DNA of 35,949 nt from an uncultured Clostridium sp. (GCA_900551225.1 URUZ01000001.1:1-35949), one strand, 5' to 3'. Numbered from the stretch's first letter, positions 1-8,499 are shown. A program made the numbers and translations. The notes: generated by a model not told the origin, from the letters alone.

Positions 1-85
1 CTCCTGGCTCTCACCCGCCACGTTGTAGACCGCCCGCTGGCTCTTCCGGGCGCGGGGGAGGGGAAAGACGTCGGCAGCTAAGGAT
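1..85 (+). repeat. Dispersed intergenic repeat, copy A (cut by window start)
   Basis: Bases 1-85 align with 9089-9170. Both begin CTCCTGGCTCTCAC, then have a variable stretch, then CGCCCGCTG, a TCC-GGCGCG core, a purine run, and a AAGAC/GGAC-TC-AAG-AT tail. The alignment is interrupted by short gaps in the variable stretch. The element lies downstream of potD and does not look coding. Its left end is outside the window. Confidence 0.55.
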
Positions 86-102
86 ACTAATAATAAAGTA
101 TA

Positions 103-160
103 GTTTAAAGAGAGATAAAACTGCCATTGCTGGCTGCTTTATCTCCCTCTTTTAGTTAAA
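103..160 (-). terminator. Probable terminator of the pot operon
   Basis: Read on the minus strand downstream of the potD stop, AAAGAGGGAGATAAA (138-152) can pair with TTTATCTCTCTTT (107-119), with a small bulge and a roughly 18-nt loop. The flanks (GTTTAA/TTAAAC) extend the stem. The following U-tract is weak, so termination efficiency is uncertain. Confidence 0.5.
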
Positions 161-219
161 CCTCAGTTGAAATGGATTCTGTCCGCGTGTTCCTGTTTTC
201 GATAACTACAGGCAGCTGC

Positions 220-1338
220 CTATTTCGCAGCCTTCACTTCTTTCCACATATCATTATAAATCTTCTCGGTATCTTCTCCTAAATACTGGAAAGTCTCGCT
301 TCCCTTTAGTGTATTCAGGTCCGGGAACACGGTCTTGTTGTTCTGGAGGTCTGCGTCCAGCAGATCAAATGCGCCGGTGTTGGGGGTGGGATAGGTGATG
401 TATTCGAAATTGCGTTTGGCAATGTCCGGGCGGCACATGTAGTCAATCCACTTTTGGGCATTTTCCTTGTTCTCGGCGTTGGCGGGGATTACCCAGGAGT
501 CCAGCCACAGGTTGGTGCCGTCCTCTGGGATTATATATTCCAGGTCATAGTCCAGGCCAAGTTCTTCCACCTGCTCCTGGATGAACAGCATCTCACCGGA
601 ATAGATTACACCCACGGCTGCTTCGGCGTTGATCATCTTGTCCCGCACCTGGTCGATGACGTATGCCTGAACCAGGGGCTTCTGGGCAATCAGCAGATCC
701 CGGGCCTGGGCCAGTTCGCCTTCATCGCTGGTGTTCTGGGAGTAACCCAGGGACTTGAGGGCTACCATGAAGGCATCGCGGACGCTGTTCTGCATGAGGA
801 TCTCGCCGCTTAAGCGCTCATCCCACAGATCGGCCCACTTGGTGGGAGCGGGCACGCCCAGCTCTTCCAGACGCTGTACATTGTACAGGATGCCCACGGT
901 GCCCCAGCAGTAGGGGACTGAATATTTGTTCTCAGGGTCAAAGCTTTTGGACATGTCCATGTATTCCTGGCCGATCTCCTTGGAATTGGGGATCTTGTCA
1001 AAGTCCAGGGGCGCCAGCATGTTGTTCTGGATCATGCGCTGGATCATATAGTCTGACGGACATACCACATCGTATTTTACACCGCCTGCCTCGATGACAG
1101 GGAACATTTCCTCGTTTGTCTCGAACACATCGTACACGACCTCAATGCCGGTCTCCTCCTCGAACATGGACTTCACATCCTCGTCAATGTATTCGCCCCA
1201 GTTGTAGACGTACAGCTTGCTGCTGTCTCCGTCACCCTTGGCGCTGTCCCCGGATTTCCCGCACCCGGTCAGGGCAGTGGCAGCGGCGGCCATTAAAACG
1301 GCGGCCAGCGTCATTGTTCTAACAGTCATTTTTCTCAT
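220..1338 (-). CDS. potD: Spermidine/putrescine ABC transporter substrate-binding lipoprotein PotD
   Basis: Extracellular binding protein that delivers spermidine or putrescine to the PotBC channel. The 372-residue length is usual for PotD. The N-terminus is a lipoprotein signal with lipobox LTGC at about residues 23-26, so the mature protein is lipid-anchored to the outer face of the membrane. YNWGEYIDEDV near residue 45 is the classical PotD/PotF start of the mature domain, and the LWLDSWVIP stretch fits the ligand-cleft region of the family. The start is supported by AAAGGAG seven bases before the ATG. It is the last gene of a minus-strand regulator-potABCD operon, 37 bp after potC. The choice between spermidine and putrescine cannot be made from sequence alone. 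Confidence 0.95.
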   Translation of the reverse strand: MRKMTVRTMTLAAVLMAAAATALTGCGKSGDSAKGDGDSSKLYVYNWGEYIDEDVKSMFEEETGIEVVYDVFETNEEMFPVIEAGGVKYDVVCPSDYMIQRMIQNNMLAPLDFDKIPNSKEIGQEYMDMSKSFDPENKYSVPYCWGTVGILYNVQRLEELGVPAPTKWADLWDERLSGEILMQNSVRDAFMVALKSLGYSQNTSDEGELAQARDLLIAQKPLVQAYVIDQVRDKMINAEAAVGVIYSGEMLFIQEQVEELGLDYDLEYIIPEDGTNLWLDSWVIPANAENKENAQKWIDYMCRPDIAKRNFEYITYPTPNTGAFDLLDADLQNNKTVFPDLNTLKGSETFQYLGEDTEKIYNDMWKEVKAAK

Positions 1339-1375
1339 AATAATCTCCTTTAAAATGTATGGTGATGCCGCGGGA

Positions 1376-2173
1376 TCATTTGTCCTCAGGCTTCTTCCCG
1401 GAACGGAAGTTAACGATCAGCAGCAGGATCAGCACCGTCATGAAAATGATGGTGGACAGTGCGTACATGGACGGCCGGATGCCGCGGCGCACTTCGCTGT
1501 AGATCAGGGTGGACAGGGTGTTGATCCCCGCGCCCTTTGTAAAGTGGGTGATAATGAAATCATCCAGGGACATGGTAAATGCCAGCAAAAAGCCGGACAG
1601 CACGCCGGGCAATATGTCCGGGAACACCACCTTGAAAAACGCTCTCACAGGCTCAGCCCCCAGATCCAGGGCCGCCTCGTAGGTGGAGCGGTCCGTCTGC
1701 TTCAGCTTGGGGCTGACGCTTAGAATCACGTATGGTATGTTAAATGTAATATGGGAGATCAGCACTGTCTGAAATCCCAGGGAGATGCCAAAGGCAATAA
1801 AAGCCAGCATCAGGGAGATACCCGTGACAATATCCGCGTTCAGCATGGGTATATTGGTGATGCCCATAACCACTGTTCTGGGAACAGCCCGCATATTGTT
1901 GATGGCAATGGCCGCCGCGGTGCCGATGATGGTGGCCGCCAGGGCGGACACAAAGGCGATCAGCAGGGTGGTGGTCAGCGCGTTCATAATGGGCCGGCTG
2001 TCAAACATCTGGGCGTACCAGTCCAGGGTGAATCCGCCCCACTGTGTCCTTGACTTGGATTTATTGAAGGAAAGCACCATCATGGTAAAAATGGGGGCGT
2101 ATAAAAATATCAGGATGATCACCATATAAAAATCGGAAATGATCTTTTTCAGCGTTTGTGTACTCTTTGTCAT
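1376..2173 (-). CDS. potC: Spermidine/putrescine ABC transporter permease PotC
   Basis: Second inner-membrane permease of the polyamine importer, 265 residues with six predicted membrane spans. The EAALDLGAEPVRAFFKVVFPDILPG stretch (about residues 165-190) is the EAA loop that docks onto the PotA ATPase, here with the typical E-A-A-x3-G pattern. The FTMSLDDFIITHF segment after it is highly characteristic of PotC. The start codon overlaps the potB stop as ATGA, so the two permeases are translationally coupled. The C-terminus is short and basic, as expected for a cytoplasmic tail. Confidence 0.95.
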   Translation of the reverse strand: MTKSTQTLKKIISDFYMVIILIFLYAPIFTMMVLSFNKSKSRTQWGGFTLDWYAQMFDSRPIMNALTTTLLIAFVSALAATIIGTAAAIAINNMRAVPRTVVMGITNIPMLNADIVTGISLMLAFIAFGISLGFQTVLISHITFNIPYVILSVSPKLKQTDRSTYEAALDLGAEPVRAFFKVVFPDILPGVLSGFLLAFTMSLDDFIITHFTKGAGINTLSTLIYSEVRRGIRPSMYALSTIIFMTVLILLLIVNFRSGKKPEDK

Positions 2174-3009
2174 CAGAATGCCGTCCCCTCCCCGTTTTTA
2201 TCGTATTTGGCGATCATGGCCATGCTGATCAGGATAAATACCATCAGCACCAGGGACAGTCCGCTGCCCAGATGCCAGTTGCTCCCCTTGGTGAACTCCT
2301 GCTCGATTACATTTCCGATCAGCAGGATCTTGCTGCCGCCCAGCAGGTCGGAGATGACGAAGGTGGTCAGGGAAGGCACGAATACCATGGTGATCCCGCT
2401 GATAATGCCCGGCACGCTTAAGGGAAGCCAGATGCGCATCAGGGTCTGGAAACCGTTGGCGCCCAGATCGCTGGCAGCGCTCACCACATTGTCGTCTATT
2501 TTTGAAAGTACATTGTAAATGGGAAGGACCATAAAGGGCAGGAAGTTGTATACCATGCCTAAAATGATGGCTCCCTGGGTATTGATCAAGGATTGCTTTG
2601 GAAGGTGGAGCCAGGTGAGGATACCATTAATAACCCCATTTTTTTCCAAAAGTGTCTGCCATGCCATGGTGCGCAGCAGAAAGTTCATCCACATGGGAAG
2701 CACGAAGATGAACACAATGAAGCCGCTGGCCGACTGTCCCCGGCCCCTCAGGATCATGGCTAAGGGATAGGCCAGCAGCAGGCAGATCAGCGTGCTGATA
2801 AAGGACAGGCCCAGGGACAGCCACAGGGCGCTGGCGTGGTCCGCGGTGGCGATGGCCAGCACATTTTCCAGGGTGAGGCTGCCGCTTTTGTCGGTAATCC
2901 CGTACCAGAAGATCAGCGCCAGGGGAATCAGCGTGAAGCCCACCATCCAGAGTAGATATGGCCCGGACAAAAGGTTCTTGCCCAGGGATATGCGTTTTGC
3001 CTTATTCAT
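2173..3009 (-). CDS. potB: Spermidine/putrescine ABC transporter permease PotB
   Basis: First inner-membrane permease of the polyamine importer, 278 residues with six predicted spans beginning at about residue 15. It carries an EAA-type loop in degenerate form (SAASDLGANGFQTLMRIWLPLSVPG), followed by a PSLTTFVISDLLGG segment typical of PotB. It overlaps potA by 8 bp upstream and potC by 4 bp downstream, which indicates a single transcript with balanced synthesis of the two channel halves. Confidence 0.94.
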   Translation of the reverse strand: MNKAKRISLGKNLLSGPYLLWMVGFTLIPLALIFWYGITDKSGSLTLENVLAIATADHASALWLSLGLSFISTLICLLLAYPLAMILRGRGQSASGFIVFIFVLPMWMNFLLRTMAWQTLLEKNGVINGILTWLHLPKQSLINTQGAIILGMVYNFLPFMVLPIYNVLSKIDDNVVSAASDLGANGFQTLMRIWLPLSVPGIISGITMVFVPSLTTFVISDLLGGSKILLIGNVIEQEFTKGSNWHLGSGLSLVLMVFILISMAMIAKYDKNGEGTAF

Positions 3010-4078
3010 TGACCCCCATTGCCTCCTCGTCCTCAGAAGCAGGCTTGTTCATGATCTGAATCTCGAAGGGCTCCACGTGGATGCCCACCTGCTGGCCAAC
3101 GGGGAACATGTCGGTGGAGTGCACCAGCCACTCGAAACCATCGGGGGTGGTCACCTCCATCTCGTAGTGTACGCCCTTGAAGATCAGGTGTGTCACCACG
3201 CCCTGGAGCGAGCCCTCGCCGGGCTTTACCAGGTCGATGTCCTCAGGACGGATCACCACATCCACAGGCTTGTTGCTGCCGAAGCCCTTATCCACGCAGA
3301 CGAATCGGGCGCCGAAGATCTCCACCAGCTCATCGCGGATCATGGTGCCGGGCACTATGTTGCTCTCGCCGATGAAGTCGGCCACAAAAGCATTTTCCGG
3401 CTCATTATAGATCTGTTCAGGGGAGCCCATCTGCTGGATATATCCTTGGTTCATGACCACGATGGTGTCGGACATGGTCAGAGCTTCCTCCTGGTCGTGG
3501 GTTACATAGATAAATGTGATGCCCAGCTCATTCTTCAGCCGGATCAGCTCATACTGCATATCCTGGCGCAGCTTTAAGTCCAGAGCGCCCAGAGGCTCGT
3601 CCAGAAGCAGTACCCGCGGCTCGTTGACAATGGCTCTGGCAATGGCAATACGCTGCTGCTGTCCGCCGGACAGGGCGTTTACCGCGCGCTTCTCATAGCC
3701 GGAGAGGTTCACCAGCTTTAAGGCGTACTTGATCTTGTCGTCTATATAGGATTTCGGCTTGTTCTTGATCTTTAAGCCAAATGCAATATTTTCCGCAATG
3801 TTCATGTGGGGAAACAGGGCGTACTTCTGGAATACGGTGTTCAGCTGGCGCTTGTAAGGCGGAAGCTTGGTTATATCCTGTCCCTCGAATATCACACTGC
3901 CGGTGTCCGGTGTGGCGAATCCCCCCAGAATCCGCAGAGTGGTGGTCTTGCCGCAGCCGCTGGGGCCAAGCAATGTCACGAAGCTGTTCTCCTTGATGGA
4001 AAGGTTCAAATCGTCCAATACCAATTCGCCGTCAAAGCTTTTGGAAATGTGCTGTAAATCAATCAATGGCTGGCTCAT
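3002..4078 (-). CDS. potA: Spermidine/putrescine ABC transporter ATP-binding protein PotA
   Basis: Cytoplasmic ATPase that drives polyamine import through PotBC. Walker A is GPSGCGKTT (about residues 38-46), the ABC signature is LSGGQQQRIAIARA, and Walker B is LLLDEPLGALD, followed by the switch histidine in YVTHDQEEA. The C-terminal part (about residues 245-345) is a TOBE-type regulatory domain, as in other PotA and MalK-like ATPases. Its 358 residues are normal for the family. It lies 27 bp after the XRE-cupin regulator gene, so it is probably on the same mRNA. Confidence 0.95.
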   Translation of the reverse strand: MSQPLIDLQHISKSFDGELVLDDLNLSIKENSFVTLLGPSGCGKTTTLRILGGFATPDTGSVIFEGQDITKLPPYKRQLNTVFQKYALFPHMNIAENIAFGLKIKNKPKSYIDDKIKYALKLVNLSGYEKRAVNALSGGQQQRIAIARAIVNEPRVLLLDEPLGALDLKLRQDMQYELIRLKNELGITFIYVTHDQEEALTMSDTIVVMNQGYIQQMGSPEQIYNEPENAFVADFIGESNIVPGTMIRDELVEIFGARFVCVDKGFGSNKPVDVVIRPEDIDLVKPGEGSLQGVVTHLIFKGVHYEMEVTTPDGFEWLVHSTDMFPVGQQVGIHVEPFEIQIMNKPASEDEEAMGVNE

Positions 4079-4105
4079 CGCAAATCTTCTCCTTTTGTAA
4101 TGGAA

Positions 4106-4639
4106 TTAAAAGCTTGGCGGGGAACTGACCCACAAAAGGACTGCGCCGCCCTTGCTGGTCAGATAGTGTTTCTTGTCCGCCACAAAATAAAATGATTCCC
4201 CTTTTTTGGCCTTGTAAGTCTTGCTGCCCCTGTGGATAGAGACGCTGCCCTGCAGCACATATCCGAATTCCTCTCCCTCGTGGGGATTGTCCGGGTAGGT
4301 GGAGCCGCCCGCCTCCAGGGTCAGAAGGATGGGTTCCATCACATTCTTCTGGGCATTGGGGATGATCCACTTGATCTCATTGTGTAATTCTGTATCAATT
4401 TTCTCAAAATAATCCTGTTTGCTGAATACAATCTGTTCTTCAGGCGACTCATTGAAGAATTCGCCGATGGAGGTTCCAAGGCATTGCAGGATATCCATCA
4501 GCGTGGCGATGGAAGGAGACGTCAGATCCCGCTCCAGCTGGGAGATGAATCCCTTGGACAGCTCCGCGCGGTCAGCCAGTTCTTCCTGGGTCAGTCCTTT
4601 GAGTATCCGCAGTTCCTTTAATTTTGATCCTATCTGCAT
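4106..4639 (-). CDS. XRE-family regulator with C-terminal cupin domain (PuuR-like), probable regulator of pot genes
   Basis: The N-terminal helix-turn-helix (residues 5-60) has the Cro/C1 pattern LKELRILKGLTQEELADRA followed by the recognition helix SKGFISQLER. The rest (about 105-175) is a small cupin barrel with the TYPDNPHEGEEFGYVLQGS signature. This architecture matches PuuR and related regulators that sense polyamines or amines. It is the first gene of the pot operon. A palindromic site lies between its promoter and its start codon, so autorepression relieved by a small ligand is the simplest model. The ligand is inferred from context. Confidence 0.9.
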   Translation of the reverse strand: MQIGSKLKELRILKGLTQEELADRAELSKGFISQLERDLTSPSIATLMDILQCLGTSIGEFFNESPEEQIVFSKQDYFEKIDTELHNEIKWIIPNAQKNVMEPILLTLEAGGSTYPDNPHEGEEFGYVLQGSVSIHRGSKTYKAKKGESFYFVADKKHYLTSKGGAVLLWVSSPPSF

Positions 4640-4691
4640 TGTGGTACCTCTCCAATCTTTTTACGAAAAGTATAATAAAAAGTGTTTTAAA

Positions 4692-4746
4692 GTTTACTTA
4701 TACTAACTGATGATAAAATTAACTAAAAAGTTTAGTATAAATAAAC
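4692..4746. promoter_or_regulatory. Palindromic operator upstream of the XRE-cupin/pot operon
   Basis: Two 17-18 bp half sites face each other: GTTTACTTATACTAACT (4692-4708) and AGTTTAGTATAAATAAAC (4729-4746). They are inverted copies except for one substitution and a one-base gap. The pair lies in the 5' untranslated region just downstream of the pot operon promoter (4760-4787), a position suited to a repressor blocking transcription. The adjacent XRE protein is the obvious candidate binder. Confidence 0.65.
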
Positions 4747-4759
4747 ACATGCGAATCTC

Positions 4760-4787
4760 ATTATACCGCTTTTTCCTGTTCTGTCAA
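4760..4787 (-). promoter_or_regulatory. Sigma-70 promoter of the regulator-potABCD operon
   Basis: On the minus strand, TTGACA (4782-4787) is followed after 16 bp by TATAAT (4760-4765). Both hexamers match consensus perfectly. The predicted start is near 4753, giving a leader of about 115 nt that contains the palindromic operator. Confidence 0.75.
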
Positions 4788-4808
4788 TACTTTTTGTAAA
4801 GATTGGTG

Positions 4809-4837
4809 TTAACAAAAATATAAAATTATGTTATGAT
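4809..4837 (+). promoter_or_regulatory. Sigma-70 promoter of the lactonase gene
   Basis: TTAACA (4809-4814), a 17-bp AT-rich spacer and TATGAT (4832-4837) precede the gene starting at 4883. Each hexamer has one mismatch to consensus. Confidence 0.6.
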
Positions 4838-4882
4838 GGTTTTAGTTTTGAAAAAGCGTCATTCTGGGAGGTAAAAAGGAAG

Positions 4883-5938
4883 ATGAAAGGGAAATATATG
4901 GCATATGTGGGATCTTATTCCTACACCGGCAAAGCGAAGGGCATCACGGTATTTGACGTGGATGTGGCTAAAGGGACATTTAAGGAGCGCTGCGAGGTTG
5001 AAGTGGACAACTCTTCCTATATTATTGCCTCCAACAGCGGCAAAACCCTGTACTCCATCGCAGATGAGGGAGTGGTATCCTTCCGTATCCTGGAGAACGG
5101 CAGCCTGGCCAGGCTGAACAGCGCCTCCATCCGCGGAATGAGAGGCTGCCATCTCTGCACGGACAAAGAGGACAAGTATGTGTTTGTATCCGGCTACCAT
5201 GACGGCAAGACCACGGTACTGAGCCTGAATCCCGACGGCTCTGTGGGTAACATTGTGGACGGAGTATTTGATAAAGGCTACGGCAGCGTGGCGGAGCGGA
5301 ATTTCCGTCCCCATGTGACCTGTACAAGGAGAACGCCGGACGGCCACTATGTGATGAGCGTGGACAACGGCATCGACCAGGTGAAGGTCTACCGCTTTAA
5401 TGAGAAGGACAGAAAGCTGACCCAGGTGGATGCTGTGCGCTGTGAGCTGGAGTCCGCCCCCAGGCATTTCCGCTTCAGCGCGGACGGGCGCTTCATGTAT
5501 CTGATGTGCGAACTGAAGAATGTGATTGAGGTATACACCTATGAGACCGGGGACCGCTCCCCGGTCCTGGAGAAGATCCAGACGATCTCCACCACAGGCA
5601 ATGCCAAGCCCAGCGTGATGACAGCTGCCTGCGCCATGCGTCTGTCGCCGGATGAGAAATATATTTTCTGTTCCAACGCGGGGGAGAATACAGTCAGTAT
5701 CTACAACAGGGACGAAAAGACCGGTTTCCTGACCATGCTGTGCTGCCTGCCCATCAGCGGCGAGTACCCCAAGGACATTGCGGTGTTCCCGGACGGGAAG
5801 CATATCGCTTCCGTGAATCACGACAGCGGCTCCCTGACATTCTTTGACGTGGATTACAAGAAGGGCCTGCTGGTGATGAGCGGCCGGGCCATCCCGGTGA
5901 ATGAGCCAAACTGCTGCGCCATTGTGAAGATCAGTTAA
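4883..5938 (+). CDS. Lactonase-family beta-propeller protein (6-phosphogluconolactonase YbhE type)
   Basis: 351 residues with repeated beta-propeller blades of the lactonase family (PF10282). The opening YVGSYSYTGKAKGITVFDVD and internal blades such as RFSADGRFMYLMCELKNVIEVY and LSPDEKYIFCSNAGENTVSIY are typical. Family members hydrolyse 6-phosphogluconolactone or other sugar lactones in the cytosol, and no signal peptide is present. The start at 4883 has AAGGAAG close by and GGAGG further upstream. A second ATG at 4898 with AAAGGG before it is also possible. It is followed 57 bp later by aroC. Its substrate is not determined by sequence, and pgl would be an over-call. Confidence 0.8.
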   Translation: MKGKYMAYVGSYSYTGKAKGITVFDVDVAKGTFKERCEVEVDNSSYIIASNSGKTLYSIADEGVVSFRILENGSLARLNSASIRGMRGCHLCTDKEDKYVFVSGYHDGKTTVLSLNPDGSVGNIVDGVFDKGYGSVAERNFRPHVTCTRRTPDGHYVMSVDNGIDQVKVYRFNEKDRKLTQVDAVRCELESAPRHFRFSADGRFMYLMCELKNVIEVYTYETGDRSPVLEKIQTISTTGNAKPSVMTAACAMRLSPDEKYIFCSNAGENTVSIYNRDEKTGFLTMLCCLPISGEYPKDIAVFPDGKHIASVNHDSGSLTFFDVDYKKGLLVMSGRAIPVNEPNCCAIVKIS

Positions 5939-5995
5939 GCGCAAGGTTTGGCAGAATGATGGACAGGAATAATGTGACAGACAAGGAGTTATGAC

Positions 5996-7096
5996 ATGGC
6001 AGGTTCAACCTATGGAACCATATTCAGAATTATGACCTGGGGGGAGTCCCACGGCAGAGGCATCGGCGTTGTAGTAGATGGCTGTCCCGCAGGGCTGGAA
6101 CTGAGTGAAGATCATATTCAGGCGTATTTAAACCGCAGAAAGCCGGGGCAGAGCAAGTTCACCACGGCCCGGCAGGAGGGGGACCAGGTGGAAATCCTCT
6201 CGGGTGTGTTTGAGGGAAAGACCACCGGCACGCCCATTGCCCTGGAGGTGCGCAACACGGACCAGCGCTCCCATGACTATGGTAATATTATGGACGTGTA
6301 CCGTCCGGGCCATGCGGACTATACATTTGATGCCAAGTATGGCTTCAGGGATTACCGGGGCGGAGGCCGTTCCTCCGGCCGGGAGACCATTGGCCGCGTG
6401 GCGGCCGGGGCCATTGCATGCAGGATATTGGAAGAACTTGGGATTCAGGTGCAGGCATATACCCGGTCCATTGGGGACATCTGTGTAAGCCCTGAGCGGT
6501 TTGATATGGATGAAATGTGGAACAACCGGGTATATATGCCGGATGCCCAGGCCGCGGCAGAGGCTGAAGGGTACTTGGAGGAGCTGCTGGCCCGCTGTGA
6601 TTCCAGCGGCGGTGTGGTGGAATGCCGGGTGACCGGACTCCCCGCAGGTGTTGGGGAGCCGGTATTTGAGAAGCTGGACGCCAACCTGGCCAAGGCCATG
6701 CTGTCCATTGGCGCGGTAAAGGGATTTGAGATCGGGGACGGTATGGAGGCCGCGAAGGCGGTTGGTTCAGGGAACAATGATGCATTCGGAATGGAAAATG
6801 GAAGAATCTGTAAGAAAACCAACCACTCCGGCGGCACCCTGGGCGGTATCAGCGACGGCAGCGTGCTGGTGACCAGAACCGCGTTCAAGCCCACGCCGTC
6901 CATCAGTTCGCCCCAGCAGACAGTGAACCGGGACGGCCAGGAGACTGAGATCCAGATCCACGGCCGCCACGATCCCATTATCGTGCCCAGGGCAGTGGTG
7001 GTGGTGGAAGCCATGACAGCGCTGACCGTGTGCGATATGATGATGGTTGGGATGTCGGCCAGGCTGGATGGGATGAAGGGGTTTTATAAGCGGTAG
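5996..7096 (+). CDS. aroC: Chorismate synthase
   Basis: Last enzyme of the shikimate pathway. It eliminates phosphate from 5-enolpyruvylshikimate 3-phosphate to give chorismate, using reduced FMN. Signatures are WGESHGRGIGVVVDGCPAGL at about residues 14-33, RPGHADYTFDAKYG near residue 102 and RGGGRSSGRET just after it. At 366 residues it is complete. AAGGAG sits seven bases before the ATG. The closest downstream gene is a ROK regulator only 18 bp away, so the two may be co-transcribed although no functional link is evident. Confidence 0.96.
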   Translation: MAGSTYGTIFRIMTWGESHGRGIGVVVDGCPAGLELSEDHIQAYLNRRKPGQSKFTTARQEGDQVEILSGVFEGKTTGTPIALEVRNTDQRSHDYGNIMDVYRPGHADYTFDAKYGFRDYRGGGRSSGRETIGRVAAGAIACRILEELGIQVQAYTRSIGDICVSPERFDMDEMWNNRVYMPDAQAAAEAEGYLEELLARCDSSGGVVECRVTGLPAGVGEPVFEKLDANLAKAMLSIGAVKGFEIGDGMEAAKAVGSGNNDAFGMENGRICKKTNHSGGTLGGISDGSVLVTRTAFKPTPSISSPQQTVNRDGQETEIQIHGRHDPIIVPRAVVVVEAMTALTVCDMMMVGMSARLDGMKGFYKR

Positions 7097-7114
7097 ATGA
7101 GGAGAACTTGAGGG

Positions 7115-8389
7115 ATGCGCTTTGACAAATATGTAATGGCTCAGATGAATAAGAAGATGATTTTGGAAATGATCTTTGAAAAAGGGCCCATCAACCGCGC
7201 TGAGATTGCCAGGCTCTCTGGCTTAAGCGTGCCGACCGTGATGAAAATTACAGATGAGTTCAGCCATTCCAATTTGATCCGCGGTGTCGGCAAACGGGAG
7301 TCCACCGGCGGCCGCCAGCCGGAGCTTTTAGAAATCAATAAGGATGCGTACTGCTGTCTGGGGCTGGATGTGGGGCGCAACCGCATCAAAGTGGCTGTGA
7401 TGAACCTGGCGGGAGAGATTGGGATTAAAAAGACGATCCTGACGGGGGATACCCTGCCGCCTGAAGTGCTGATCTACCGGATGATCTCCCTGGTCAGGGA
7501 GGTTCTGGATGAGATGGGGAATCAGAGAAGCAGGCTGCTGGGCATTGGCATCGGTATGCCTGGCCTGCTGGACCCTGACACAGGTATGGTGAATTTTTCA
7601 CCGGATTTCGGCTGGGAACATGTGGATCTGCTTGGTCGGTTCAAACATGAATTCTCCTGTCACATTGTGATTGAGAATGCCAACAGGGTCATGGCCTTGG
7701 GCGAGCGGTGGTTTGGAGCGGGGAGAAATGCCGACAATTTCCTGTGTGTGAATCTGGGCCATGGAATCGGATCAGCCCTGGTGTTTGGCGGGGAAGTATA
7801 TCATGGAAACAGCGGCACCAGCGGTGAGATCGGCCATATTACGCTGGAGAAAGACGGCCCCCTCTGTGAATGCGGCAATCACGGTTGTCTGGAGGCCCTG
7901 GCTTCCGGCAGAGCCATTGCCAGGCAGGCCGGAGACCTGGCGGCAAAGGGAAAAGGAAGACGGATTCTGGAGCTGGCAGGTGGAAAGCCAGAGAATATTG
8001 AAGCAGAGACTGTGTTTGCGGCGGCCAGGGAGGGAGACCGCGAGGCGGTGAAGCTGCTGGATCTGGCAATTGGATATCTTGGGATCGCAGCCGCCAGTGT
8101 TGTGAATCTGTTTGATCCGGAACTCATCATTTTTGAGGGAGGCCTGATGAAGTCCAGCGATTACCTGCTGCCAAGGCTGAAAACAGAGATACGCAGGCAT
8201 CAGATGCGCCTGGCCGGCAGGAATGTACAGATCCGCAGAGGCGATCTGGGTGAAGATATCACAGCGGTGGGAGCGGCTACGCTTTTGATGCAGAATTTGG
8301 TAGATAGCGGCGGGGTAGTTGAGATTAATGTTTCGCTTAATCAGCCATACAAGGAAACCCTTACCGTTTTCGCAGATCTAAAAGAATGA
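7115..8389 (+). CDS. ROK-family transcriptional regulator (NagC/XylR type), C-terminus possibly fused to antitoxin remnant
   Basis: The N-terminal winged helix (residues 12-65, INRAEIARLSGLSVPTVMKI) precedes a ROK sugar-binding domain with the nucleotide-binding loop GLDVGRNRIKVAV and the zinc motif C-x-C-G-x-x-G-C-L (CECGNHGCLE, about residues 252-261). Where sugar kinases of the family have E-N-D with a catalytic Asp, this protein reads IENANRVMALGE, so the base appears lost and the protein is a sensor rather than a kinase. The last 25 residues, after the usual ROK end GAATLLMQNL, resemble the C-terminus of DinJ/RelB antitoxins, and the stop overlaps a YafQ-like start (ATGA). Its target sugar and operator are unknown. 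Confidence 0.85.
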   Translation: MRFDKYVMAQMNKKMILEMIFEKGPINRAEIARLSGLSVPTVMKITDEFSHSNLIRGVGKRESTGGRQPELLEINKDAYCCLGLDVGRNRIKVAVMNLAGEIGIKKTILTGDTLPPEVLIYRMISLVREVLDEMGNQRSRLLGIGIGMPGLLDPDTGMVNFSPDFGWEHVDLLGRFKHEFSCHIVIENANRVMALGERWFGAGRNADNFLCVNLGHGIGSALVFGGEVYHGNSGTSGEIGHITLEKDGPLCECGNHGCLEALASGRAIARQAGDLAAKGKGRRILELAGGKPENIEAETVFAAAREGDREAVKLLDLAIGYLGIAAASVVNLFDPELIIFEGGLMKSSDYLLPRLKTEIRRHQMRLAGRNVQIRRGDLGEDITAVGAATLLMQNLVDSGGVVEINVSLNQPYKETLTVFADLKE

Positions 8390-8499
8390 CAAAATACACT
8401 GTTAAAATCACTATGCAGTTTAAGAAAGACTATAAGCTGGCCACCAAACCACTTGTTTATCCCATTGAGGACGATGTTCTCGTTGCAAGTTTAGTATAA
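8386..8499 (+). pseudogene. Internally deleted YafQ-type toxin remnant
   Basis: A 37-residue ORF starts inside the stop codon of the ROK gene (ATGA). Its first half, YTVKITMQFKKDYKLA, is the canonical N-terminus of YafQ/RelE-type mRNA interferases. Its second half, LVYPIEDDVLVASL, matches the C-terminal strand of the same family (usual form xLVYRIEDDVLVLSLTRTG). About 45-50 central residues and the final T-R-T-G-T-H segment are missing, so two ends of one toxin have been joined by an in-frame deletion. It cannot be an active RNase. The resemblance is from memory of the family, without an alignment. Confidence 0.55.

Noticed and set aside
4859..5944. 361-codon open frame on the minus strand opposite the lactonase gene
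   Set aside because: It is an antisense shadow of the clear beta-propeller gene, with low-complexity His/Val/Gly composition and no family match.
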